Shown here one piece after another: positions 7,716-14,811 of a DNA stretch of 64,000 nucleotides; positions within the stretch are counted from its first letter, which is position 1; every line of letters starts with the position of its first letter. The position numbers were made by a program, and so were the translations under genes. The DNA is from Marinobacter sp. ANT_B65 (GTDB lineage: Bacteria > Pseudomonadota > Gammaproteobacteria > Pseudomonadales > Oleiphilaceae): the NCBI RefSeq assembly GCF_002407605.1, contig NZ_NXGV01000001.1, positions 248,643-312,642 of the forward strand, in the 5' to 3' direction. The notes under the pieces were generated by a model that was given only the letters and a program-made list of their open reading frames with translations, did no database searches and was not told the origin of the DNA.

Positions 7716-8504
7716 ATGACCGGAACCGCCACCAACCGCTCTTTTGTCCGGCTCTCCGGAGTCGGGCACAGGTACGACCCGGACCCGTCGACGCCAATGG
7801 CGGTGACCGGCGTCGATCTGGATATTCAGAGGCATGAGTTCGTAGCGGTCGTCGGCCCTTCCGGGTGCGGAAAGTCGACCCTGTTGAGGATGATTGCCGG
7901 CTTGCTGAAACCGACAGAGGGAGAAGTCTCTGTTTTTGGCCGGCCAGTGGATGGCCCAAGGGATGATGTAGGTATCGTTTTCCAGAAACCCACGCTGCTG
8001 CCTTGGCTGAATGTCCGCAAGAATGTGCTCTTCCCGCTTAAACACAAGTATGGCCGCTACAGCCATGAAGATGAGAAGCGGGCGGATGAGTTGCTTGAGA
8101 TGGCGGGGCTGGAAAGCTTTGCCGGGAAAATGCCTGACGAATTGTCGGGCGGTATGCAGCAGCGGGTCGGGATTGTCCGGGCGCTGTTGCTCAACCCGGA
8201 TATCCTTTTGATGGATGAGCCTTTCTCCGCACTTGATGCCATGACCCGGGAACAGATTGGTTTTGATTTGCTGAAAATCTGGGAGGAAAACCCCAAGACG
8301 GTGCTGTTCATTACTCATTCGATTGCGGAGGCGGTACTGCTGGCAGACCGTGTCCTGGTGATGAGCAAACGCCCCGGAACCCTGCTGGAGATGCTGGATG
8401 TTGATCTGCCCCGTCCACGGACCCGGCATACCATTTCCGAACCTCGGTTCGCGGAACTTACAGAACGTCTGAGGAAGCACATTTATGAGCCTGAAGCAGC
8501 CTGA
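7716..8504 (+). CDS. ABC importer ATPase 1 (SsuB/TauB/ThiZ-like)
   Basis: A 262-residue nucleotide-binding subunit. The ATG at 7716 is chosen because it follows the upstream stop by 2 bp; a longer frame reads back into the binding-protein gene. Walker A is at 47-55 (GPSGCGKST), Q-loop Q90, signature LSGGM at 143-147, Walker B LLMDEP about 164-169, switch H201. It energises uptake of the ligand held by binding protein 2. Confidence 0.93.
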   Translation: MTGTATNRSFVRLSGVGHRYDPDPSTPMAVTGVDLDIQRHEFVAVVGPSGCGKSTLLRMIAGLLKPTEGEVSVFGRPVDGPRDDVGIVFQKPTLLPWLNVRKNVLFPLKHKYGRYSHEDEKRADELLEMAGLESFAGKMPDELSGGMQQRVGIVRALLLNPDILLMDEPFSALDAMTREQIGFDLLKIWEENPKTVLFITHSIAEAVLLADRVLVMSKRPGTLLEMLDVDLPRPRTRHTISEPRFAELTERLRKHIYEPEAA

Positions 8505-9270
8505 TCCCAAAACCAGGCGCCTTGTGCTTGCAGCTGCGCCCTGGTTGTTTTTTATTGCCCTGATCCTGCTGTGGGAGTTGGTGTGCCGGGTTTTCTCACT
8601 GCCTGAGTATGTGTTGCCGGCACCGTCAGCTATTGTTGACGCCTTCTTCAAGGTTGAGTTCAGCCGCTGGATGACGCACTTGTGGGCGACCCTGAGAGTG
8701 GCTTTGATGGGATTCGTGGTTTCCATTGTGGTCGCTATTCCCATCGCGATTGCCATGATGCGGTCAGAATTGCTGACCCGTACCCTCTATCCCTTGCTGG
8801 TGGTTATCCAGTCCACACCTGTTGTGGCCGTAGCGCCGTTGATCATCGTTCTGATGGGGTCTGACGATCCATCGAGAGTGTTGATTACCTGCCTGCTGAC
8901 CTTCTTCCCACTGGTGGTATCTACGGCTACGGGAATTAACGAGACACCTCCGGAGTTGATAGAACTGAGCCGGTCACTGGATGCACCTACTCGCCGCGAG
9001 ACATGGCAAATCCGTATTCCTTATGCCATTCCGCACATTTTCACCGGGCTGAGGGTGGCGATCACTCTGGCTATTATCGGTGCCGTGGTTGCGGAGTTCG
9101 TTGCGGCAGAAGAGGGGCTGGGTTACTTCATTCAGTTCTCTACCTCGTTTTTCCGGATTCCTCAGGCGTTCGCCGGCCTGTTCTTCCTTGCAGTAGTCAG
9201 CCTGTTGCTCTTCAAGTCTGTGCAGTGGACGCAGCAAATTTTCTTCCCCTGGAGCCTGCCTAAAAAATAA
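8485..9270 (+). CDS. ABC importer permease 1 (SsuC/TauC-like)
   Basis: A 261-residue inner-membrane permease with about six hydrophobic segments. The EAA-type loop is around ELSRSLDAPTRRETWQIRIP. It overlaps the ATPase gene by 20 bp; GAGGAAG precedes the ATG, supporting this start and translational coupling. It belongs with binding protein 2 and ATPase 1. Confidence 0.92.
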   Translation: MSLKQPDPKTRRLVLAAAPWLFFIALILLWELVCRVFSLPEYVLPAPSAIVDAFFKVEFSRWMTHLWATLRVALMGFVVSIVVAIPIAIAMMRSELLTRTLYPLLVVIQSTPVVAVAPLIIVLMGSDDPSRVLITCLLTFFPLVVSTATGINETPPELIELSRSLDAPTRRETWQIRIPYAIPHIFTGLRVAITLAIIGAVVAEFVAAEEGLGYFIQFSTSFFRIPQAFAGLFFLAVVSLLLFKSVQWTQQIFFPWSLPKK

Positions 9271-9300
9271 GGCTACGGGGTATAAATCAGGATTAATGAT

Positions 9301-9804
9301 ATGTCTGAACTGGAAAAACTGAACGATACCGACCTGGCTATGATGCACAAGGTGATTGGGCTGGCCGATAAACTGGCGACAGAGGGAATTCACCCCTTCG
9401 CAGCCATACTGGCGGACGGCGAAGGGAATGTTCTTATGGAGCAGGGCAATGCCTACCTGCCAGATCAGGATATGACCGGGCATGCTGAGCGGGTACTGAT
9501 GACCCGGGCGAGCAAAACCTGGCGTCCGGATTTTCTTGCCGGCTGCACCATGTATGTTTCCGCCGAGCCCTGCTGCATGTGTGCCGGTGCGGCTTACTGG
9601 GCCGGATTGGGCCGCCTGGTCTACGGGGTCAGCGAGCATCAGCTGAAGATGATTACCGGTAATCATCCCGAAAACCCGACTCTGGATCTGCCCTGCCGAC
9701 AGGTGTTTGCGTCTGGCCAGCGGGACGTTGAAGTTATTGGGCCGGTACTGGAAGACGAAGCTGCGCAAGTACACCAAACCTTTTGGCAGAACCACGGAGC
9801 ATAA
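9301..9804 (+). CDS. CDA-fold deaminase (guanine/cytosine deaminase-like)
   Basis: A 167-residue zinc deaminase of the cytidine/deoxycytidylate deaminase superfamily. H61-A-E63 supplies one zinc ligand and the proton shuttle; P90-C91-x-x-C94 supplies the two cysteines. Length and the HPFAAI start resemble GuaD-type guanine deaminases and nucleoside deaminases more than tRNA deaminases. It follows the importer after 30 bp and precedes the flavoprotein, so it probably deaminates the imported compound (inference). It is unrelated in fold to the metal amidohydrolase at 966-2339, so the cluster has two independent deaminases. Confidence 0.85.
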   Translation: MSELEKLNDTDLAMMHKVIGLADKLATEGIHPFAAILADGEGNVLMEQGNAYLPDQDMTGHAERVLMTRASKTWRPDFLAGCTMYVSAEPCCMCAGAAYWAGLGRLVYGVSEHQLKMITGNHPENPTLDLPCRQVFASGQRDVEVIGPVLEDEAAQVHQTFWQNHGA

Positions 9805-9811
9805 AGACGCT

Positions 9812-10465
9812 ATGACTCAAAGCCGTGTAACCGTGATTGTTGATTCCCGCTATGGGAGCACTCTGGCTCTGGCGCGGGCTATTGCCGATGGTGTTGTTTC
9901 GCAAGGTGCGGAGGTTCGTCTGTGCCGGGTCTCGATTGTCGAGCCGGAGTTCAGTGTAGATGTGGAACGGCCTGACTTTGTTGCCGCCCAGAAGGAATAC
10001 AGAGAGCTGCCCCGGGCTACAGCTGCAGATCTCGAGTGGGCTCAGGGAATTATCTGGGGATCACCTACCCGCTACGGGCTTATGAGCACGCCGCTTCGTG
10101 CGTTTATCGATGAGGTGGCACCGCTGTGGCGACAGGGAGCACTGATAGGAAAAGTCGGAGCGGCATTTACCTCCAGTGGCGGCATGCATTCCGGTAACGA
10201 AGTCACCTTGCTGACTCTTCTGTTGCCTTTTTTGCAACACGGCATGGTCTTGGCGGGTGTGCCCCATAGTGTTCCGGAATTGGTGCATACCGATAAGGGA
10301 GGGTCCCCTTATGGTGCCACCACAGTGACGGGCTTCGATGGCACCCGTGGCGTAGATGAAAATGAGCGGGCAATAGCCCGGGCCCTTGGTGCCCGGGTGG
10401 CCCGGCTGGCCGGCTGGGTCAAACCTGAGCCGGCATCCGTAGAGCTTGCTGCCTATTCAGTCTGA
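9812..10465 (+). CDS. WrbA / flavodoxin-like NAD(P)H:quinone oxidoreductase
   Basis: A 217-residue flavodoxin-fold protein. The ATG at 9812, 7 bp after the deaminase stop, is preferred over an upstream frame that overlaps the deaminase. The FMN phosphate loop is SRYGST (12-17). The WGSPTRYG and TSSGGMHSGNE segments are WrbA hallmarks. WrbA proteins reduce quinones with two electrons. Its place as last gene of a catabolic operon suggests an electron-transfer or quinone-reducing role for a pathway intermediate, which is a guess. A terminator follows. Confidence 0.85.
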   Translation: MTQSRVTVIVDSRYGSTLALARAIADGVVSQGAEVRLCRVSIVEPEFSVDVERPDFVAAQKEYRELPRATAADLEWAQGIIWGSPTRYGLMSTPLRAFIDEVAPLWRQGALIGKVGAAFTSSGGMHSGNEVTLLTLLLPFLQHGMVLAGVPHSVPELVHTDKGGSPYGATTVTGFDGTRGVDENERAIARALGARVARLAGWVKPEPASVELAAYSV

Positions 10466-10510
10466 TGCCCAGGCACCGGTAAGATTCTGAGAGTTATGTT
10501 GTGTCCCTTT

Positions 10511-10535
10511 GCCGCCTTCGGGCGGCTTTTCTTTT
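10511..10535 (+). terminator. Rho-independent terminator with UUCG loop
   Basis: GCCGCC-TTCG-GGCGGC followed by TTTTCTTTT, 45 bp after the WrbA-like gene. It closes the operon that starts at 6709. Confidence 0.9.
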
Positions 10536-10612
10536 GCCTTTTTGTTTTGCCGGGGCCCTTGGCGCGGGATGGGTTCTGACACGCACAAAACCAGAGCAGT
10601 TGGCTGAAAACA

Positions 10613-10627
10613 GGTCCAATGTGGTGC
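10613..10627. promoter_or_regulatory. Candidate NtrC enhancer site
   Basis: GGTCCA-ATG-TGGTGC matches 10 of 12 informative bases of the enteric NtrC site GCACCA-N3-TGGTGC. It lies about 70-80 bp upstream of the -24 element at 10693, a plausible enhancer distance. Confidence 0.4.
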
Positions 10628-10692
10628 GCCTCAAGACCTTTTGTGGCTTCTCAACCTACTGAAAACAGGGAGTTTTCATTTAAATTCCTGAG

Positions 10693-10708
10693 TGGCATGA
10701 GGGTTGCT
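10693..10708 (+). promoter_or_regulatory. Sigma-54 promoter for the binding protein 3 - importer 2 operon
   Basis: TGGCATG-AGGG-TTGCT, with GG at 10694-10695 and GC at 10706-10707, is a near-consensus -24/-12 element. The predicted start near 10719 gives a leader of about 51 bases. Confidence 0.75.
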
Positions 10709-10716
10709 TTAAAAAG

Positions 10717-10732
10717 TTGATCAAGTGGTCAA
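10717..10732. promoter_or_regulatory. RutR-like operator O5 (best match)
   Basis: TTGATCA-AG-TGGTCAA matches 13 of 14 informative positions of the RutR box and covers the predicted start point. Confidence 0.7.
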
Positions 10733-10769
10733 TTAAATAGATATCGTCCTCGAACTCAGGAGAGTACCC

Positions 10770-11765
10770 ATGAAGCGTAAATTCAAAGCAGCCTCTGCTG
10801 GCTCCCTCTTAATAGCTGGACTGGTCGCTTTCTCCCCGGTATCCGCTGAGGAACTGGACAAGGTAGTGTTTGGAACCAACTGGTACGCCCAGGCCGAACA
10901 CGGCGGTTTCTACCAGGCACTAGCCACCGGCATTTATGAAAACTATGGCCTGGATGTGGAAATCAAGATGGGAGGGCCGCAGGTAAACGGAACCCAGCTA
11001 TTGGTAAGCGGGCGCTACGATCTGCTTATGGGTTATCCGATCGGCAATATAAATGCTGTAGAGAAGGGCTTGCCTGTGAAAACGGTAGCGGCCTCGATGC
11101 AGGGTGATCCCCAGTCTCTGATTGCGCATCCACACGTTGAATCCTTAGAGCAGATCAAGGAAGAGGGCCTGCCTGTCTATCTGGCGACTTTTGCACACTC
11201 TACGTTCTGGCCGTGGCTGAAAGCTGAGTACGGCTTCGAAGATGATGTGGTTCACGCATACACCTTCAGTGTAGTGCCGTTTCTGACTGACGAGAACATT
11301 GTGCAGCAGGGATACCTGTCTTCTGAGCCGTTTGCCATCGAGAAAGGCGGCATAGAGCCTAACGTCTTTCTTTTGTCTGACTATGGTTACCCTCCCTATG
11401 CAACCACCATTGAAACCACCACGGACATGATCGAGGAGCGTCCGGATGTGGTCAAACGCTTCGTTCAGGCCAGTATGGAAGGCTGGAAAAGCTACCTTGA
11501 GTCCCCGGCCAAGGGTAATGAGCTGATCATGCAGGAGAACCCGGAAATGACACCGGAGCAGCTCGCTTACGGTCTGGAAAAAATGAAGGAGTATGAGCTT
11601 GTTACCAGTGGCGATGCGCAAACCAAGGGCATTGGTGTGATGACTGACGAGCGCTGGGCCAGGATCAAGAATTTCATGGTAGAGGCTGGGCTGGCATCTG
11701 CCGATCTCGACATGAGCGATGTTTACACGCTTGAGTTCCTGCCTGAGACGCCGGTGCTGCCATAA
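10770..11765 (+). CDS. ABC importer periplasmic binding protein 3 (NMT1/THI5-like)
   Basis: A 331-residue secreted binding protein with a signal peptide ending about residue 26 (FSPVSA). It shares the YAQAEHGGFY, GLDVEIKMGGPQVN and (W/Y)PWLKAEYG-type blocks with binding protein 1, so they are paralogues with probably related ligands. It is first gene of an operon with ATPase 2, permease 2 and an EamA transporter. CAGGAGAG precedes the ATG. THI5-like proteins bind pyrimidine moieties such as hydroxymethylpyrimidine or formylaminopyrimidine; RutR-like control fits a pyrimidine-type ligand. Confidence 0.87.
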   Translation: MKRKFKAASAGSLLIAGLVAFSPVSAEELDKVVFGTNWYAQAEHGGFYQALATGIYENYGLDVEIKMGGPQVNGTQLLVSGRYDLLMGYPIGNINAVEKGLPVKTVAASMQGDPQSLIAHPHVESLEQIKEEGLPVYLATFAHSTFWPWLKAEYGFEDDVVHAYTFSVVPFLTDENIVQQGYLSSEPFAIEKGGIEPNVFLLSDYGYPPYATTIETTTDMIEERPDVVKRFVQASMEGWKSYLESPAKGNELIMQENPEMTPEQLAYGLEKMKEYELVTSGDAQTKGIGVMTDERWARIKNFMVEAGLASADLDMSDVYTLEFLPETPVLP

Positions 11766-11833
11766 GCATCTGTTAGCCCTATACCCCTGATGCCGGGCGG
11801 AAAACAAGCCCGGCTGTCCACGGAGAAATTACG

Positions 11834-12697
11834 ATGACAGCTACCAAGGTTACACCGCTGAATCCGGCGCCGGAACCGGAATCCAGTGTTGCTGAGGCAG
11901 GAGCCTCTTCCCGTCCGATCCTGCAGGTGGAAGGCGTTAATAAGGTATATGCCAATGGCACTGTAGCCCTGAAAGGGGCCGGCCTGACAGTAAAGCAGGG
12001 AGAGTTTGTCAGTCTGCTAGGCCCTTCAGGCTGTGGTAAAAGCACCCTGCTACGCATCATGGCCGGATTGGGTGAAGTGACTACCGGCACTGTGAAATGG
12101 TGGGAGCAGGATTACGATGTAGTTGGCAGCAAAGGCTGCAAGCTGGCCTTTGTTTTTCAGAATGCCACGCTGATGCCCTGGGCACGGGTACGCAAGAATG
12201 TAAGTCTGCCACTGGACCTGGAGCATGAGAACAACGCGGAGTCGGAAAAGAAAGTTGATGACGCGCTCGAGATGGTGGGGCTTAAGGGTTTTGACGAGAG
12301 CTTTCCTCGGGAACTTTCAGGGGGGATGCAGATGCGCGCTTCCATCGCCCGGGCAATGGTTACCGAGCCTGATCTGTTATTGATGGATGAGCCATTTGGC
12401 GCCCTTGATGAGATGACCCGGAACAAACTCAACGACGATGTCCTGAAACTCAAAAAAGAGAACGGCTGGACTATCGTATTTGTTACCCACAGCGTCTATG
12501 AGGCGGTTTATCTGTCCAGTCGGGTGGTTGTGATGGCCGCACGCCCGGGTCGGATAGTGGATGACATCAAGATTGACAAGCCTTATCCCAGATCTCCGGA
12601 TTTCCGGATATCAACGGAATTCGCCGGCTACTGCCGGCAGGTATCGCAGGCTCTTGAACGTGCCAGCGGAATGGGTGAGAGCAAGGAGAATTGCTGA
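11834..12697 (+). CDS. ABC importer ATPase 2
   Basis: A 287-residue nucleotide-binding subunit with an N-terminal extension of about 28 residues before the ABC core. Walker A 63-71 (GPSGCGKST), Q109, signature LSGGM 161-165, Walker B LLMDEP about 182-187. Its TGA overlaps the permease ATG by one base. It pairs with permease 2 and binding proteins 3 and, probably, 1. Confidence 0.93.
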   Translation: MTATKVTPLNPAPEPESSVAEAGASSRPILQVEGVNKVYANGTVALKGAGLTVKQGEFVSLLGPSGCGKSTLLRIMAGLGEVTTGTVKWWEQDYDVVGSKGCKLAFVFQNATLMPWARVRKNVSLPLDLEHENNAESEKKVDDALEMVGLKGFDESFPRELSGGMQMRASIARAMVTEPDLLLMDEPFGALDEMTRNKLNDDVLKLKKENGWTIVFVTHSVYEAVYLSSRVVVMAARPGRIVDDIKIDKPYPRSPDFRISTEFAGYCRQVSQALERASGMGESKENC

Positions 12698-13500
12698 TGA
12701 GTACGCCACTGATACGGAATGAACGTTTTGTCCAGATTGCTGCACCCCTGGTGGTAGGCGTTCTGGTTCTGCTGCTTTGGCAGATCAGTGTTATGGCTTT
12801 CGATGTACCGAAATATCTGGTGCCCAGCCCTGTAGATATTGCTGAATCCCTGGTAACGGATTTCAGTTCCCTGTTTGGTGCCTTGTTGATGACCTTGAAG
12901 GTTACCTTTCTGGCTTTCGTGATATCTGTGATAGCAGGTGTTGCGGCATCCCTCTTGTTTGTACAAAGCAAATGGATTGAGGTCAGTCTGTTTCCTTACG
13001 CGGTATTGATGCAGGTAACGCCGGTTGTGGCCATTGCGCCCCTGATCATCATCTGGGTAGACGACACGACCTGGGCGCTGACCATCTGTGCCGTGATCGT
13101 TGCCATCTTTCCGATCATATCCAATACCACGCTTGGACTGCGCAGTGTTGATCCCAACCTGCTGAGCATGTTCCGTATGTACCGGACCAGCCGCTGGCAG
13201 GAACTGGTACGCCTGCGGATTCCCGGTGCCTTGCCGTACTTCTTTGGGGGCCTGAGGATCAGCTCCGGGCTGGCCCTGATTGGAGCGGTGGTTGCAGAGT
13301 TTGTTGCAGGTACCGGTGGTGCCAAAGCAGGGCTTGCCTACATGATCCTGCAGTCCGGCTACAACCTGCAGATCCCCAAGATGTTTGCGGCACTGATTCT
13401 GATCACGCTAACCGGGATTATTCTGTTTGCAGCCATGGTCTGGATGTCTGACCGGGCTCTTCGTAACTGGCATGAAAGTGCACTCAAGGTTGAACACTGA
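12697..13500 (+). CDS. ABC importer permease 2
   Basis: A 267-residue inner-membrane permease of the SsuC/TauC type with about six membrane segments; the EAA loop is near LSMFRMYRTSRWQELVRLRIPGA. The ATG at 12697 is chosen over an upstream TTG because AAGGAG lies at proper spacing and the gene overlaps the preceding stop (TGATG). Two bases separate it from the EamA gene. Confidence 0.92.
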   Translation: MSTPLIRNERFVQIAAPLVVGVLVLLLWQISVMAFDVPKYLVPSPVDIAESLVTDFSSLFGALLMTLKVTFLAFVISVIAGVAASLLFVQSKWIEVSLFPYAVLMQVTPVVAIAPLIIIWVDDTTWALTICAVIVAIFPIISNTTLGLRSVDPNLLSMFRMYRTSRWQELVRLRIPGALPYFFGGLRISSGLALIGAVVAEFVAGTGGAKAGLAYMILQSGYNLQIPKMFAALILITLTGIILFAAMVWMSDRALRNWHESALKVEH

Positions 13501-13502
13501 GC

Positions 13503-14456
13503 ATGTCGCGCCTCGCCGAATCCATGCCTGCGGCGGGCGCGGGCTACGCCTGGCGTAACGGGTACCTGCTGCTGGCGTTCACCGCTCTGACCTGGGGAAT
13601 CAACTTCCCCATTATGAAAATGGGGCTCGAATACAGCCCGCCGCTCCTGTATACGACTCTTCGGATGACTATCGGGACGATTACCATGTTCGTGATTGCC
13701 GGCGCCATGGGGATTCTCCGTTTGCCGCACCGTGCAGATATGCCCGTAGTGTTTTCCGTGGGAATTCTCCAGAACATGGGGTTTATCACCCTGGTCACCA
13801 TGGGAATGCAGTTTATGCCGGCGGGCAGGGCGGCCATACTGGCCTACACTTCGCCAATCTGGGTGGTTCCGGCGGCTGCGATATTTCTGGGCGAGAGGCT
13901 GACCGCACCGAGAGTGGTCGGTACAGCTCTTGGTCTGGTAGGGCTGATGAGTATTTTCAACCCTCTGGATGTGGACTGGAGTTCCGAAGGCACTTTGTTC
14001 GGAGGGTCACTGATTGTGCTGGCGACACTGGTCTGGACAGCCGGGCTGATACACGTTCGCAAACACCGCTGGCATGGCAATGTCCTGTCGCTCATTTCCT
14101 GGCAGCTGCTGTCTTCCCTGGTCTTTCTCGTACCCTTGTCCCTGATTATGGAAGACACGGCCAGCATACGCTGGGAGCCTGGTTTTCTGGTTAATATCCT
14201 GTTCAGCGGTGCTCTGGCCTCCGGCGTCTGCGTAGCTGCACAAGTCGGGGCCATCCGGTCCTTGCCTGCAGTTACCATGTCGCTGAGTTCCGCAGCAGTT
14301 CCGGCAGTGGGGCTTATTTCTTCAGCCATTCTTCTGGGGGAAATGCCGGGTTATCACGATGTGTTCGGGTTCCTGATGATTGGCCTGGGAATCGTCCTTG
14401 TGGGGCTGACCGACTGGCGGCTGGCACGAATGCGGGCCTCAGGTATACCGAGGTGA
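13503..14456 (+). CDS. EamA/DMT-family transporter
   Basis: A 317-residue integral membrane protein made of two EamA repeats of about five helices each (opening WGINFPIMK, second repeat after about residue 165). It starts 2 bp after permease 2, so it is likely cotranscribed. Drug/metabolite transporters of this type often export pathway end products or toxic intermediates; here that would be a catabolite of the imported compound (inference). Substrate cannot be read from sequence. Confidence 0.85.
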   Translation: MSRLAESMPAAGAGYAWRNGYLLLAFTALTWGINFPIMKMGLEYSPPLLYTTLRMTIGTITMFVIAGAMGILRLPHRADMPVVFSVGILQNMGFITLVTMGMQFMPAGRAAILAYTSPIWVVPAAAIFLGERLTAPRVVGTALGLVGLMSIFNPLDVDWSSEGTLFGGSLIVLATLVWTAGLIHVRKHRWHGNVLSLISWQLLSSLVFLVPLSLIMEDTASIRWEPGFLVNILFSGALASGVCVAAQVGAIRSLPAVTMSLSSAAVPAVGLISSAILLGEMPGYHDVFGFLMIGLGIVLVGLTDWRLARMRASGIPR

Positions 14457-14503
14457 TATGAAGTTGCCCGCAAGGCCCGTATGGAATGGGTGTTACTCCT
14501 TAC

Positions 14504-14532
14504 GCTGGTGAAGAACCCTCCGGTGCTATAAT
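14504..14532 (+). promoter_or_regulatory. Sigma-70 promoter of arfA
   Basis: A perfect -10 TATAAT at 14527-14532 with extended TGC. The -35 is poor. An 8-bp inverted repeat (ACCCTCCG 14515-14522 / CGGAGGGT 14533-14540) brackets the -10 and may be an operator or chance. Confidence 0.55.
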
Positions 14533-14570
14533 CGGAGGGTACGAACCAACAGCCAATGGAGAAGATTACG

Positions 14571-14726
14571 ATGGCGAAAAAGAAAGCGAAGCCCACTCAG
14601 CACAGCGCTGTGCAGCGGGACCTCAGAACACCGAAATACCAGATGCGTGTGGTTGAAGATAAAAGCAAATACCGCCGCAACCGCGACAAGAGTGTACGGA
14701 TGGAGGATTTTCGCAAAGCTGCCTGA
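14571..14726 (+). CDS. arfA: Alternative ribosome-rescue factor A (ArfA)
   Basis: A 51-residue, very basic protein (starts MAKKKAKPTQ) preceded by GGAGAAG. ArfA recruits release factor 2 to ribosomes stalled on nonstop mRNA and backs up tmRNA. The order HSAVQRDLRTPKYQMRVVED resembles the ArfA core (N-A-I-x-x-L-x-x-P-x-F-x-x-R-V) and is followed by a K/R-rich tail. The 3' end of the gene forms a strong hairpin with the stop codon in its loop. This is the hallmark by which arfA mRNA is cut or terminated so that ArfA is made only when trans-translation fails. Sequence resemblance alone is modest; the hairpin raises confidence. Confidence 0.72.
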   Translation: MAKKKAKPTQHSAVQRDLRTPKYQMRVVEDKSKYRRNRDKSVRMEDFRKAA

Positions 14727-14748
14727 GAGGCTGTTTTACGAAAATCCT
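14704..14748 (+). promoter_or_regulatory. Hairpin spanning the arfA stop codon
   Basis: A 10-bp perfect stem, AGGATTTTCG (14704-14713) with CGAAAATCCT (14739-14748), continues inward after a mismatch as AAAGC/GTTTT-type pairs and GCCT/AGGC around a GAG loop. The TGA stop (14724-14726) sits at the apex. Such a structure would be an RNase III substrate or terminator producing nonstop arfA mRNA. Confidence 0.75.
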
Positions 14749-14811
14749 TCATTTGTGTTGCTGCTCTTATACCGCTAAGGCTGTGAAGTTGAATGCTCCG
14801 GCTGGCTTGGT

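Noticed and set aside
7638..8756. A 372-codon open frame on the minus strand opposite the importer ATPase
   Set aside because: The plus-strand ATPase has all its motifs in frame and is part of a tight operon; the antisense frame has no recognisable family.
3540..13500. Sulfonate or taurine uptake (ssu/tau) systems
   Set aside because: The importers belong to the same broad family, but there is no sulfonatase, taurine dioxygenase motif context or reductase pair; deaminases and RutR-like sites point to nitrogen heterocycles.
14516..14540. Terminator of the EamA gene at the inverted repeat around TATAAT
   Set aside because: The ten-base loop is the -10 box itself and no T tract follows; it is better read as part of the arfA promoter.
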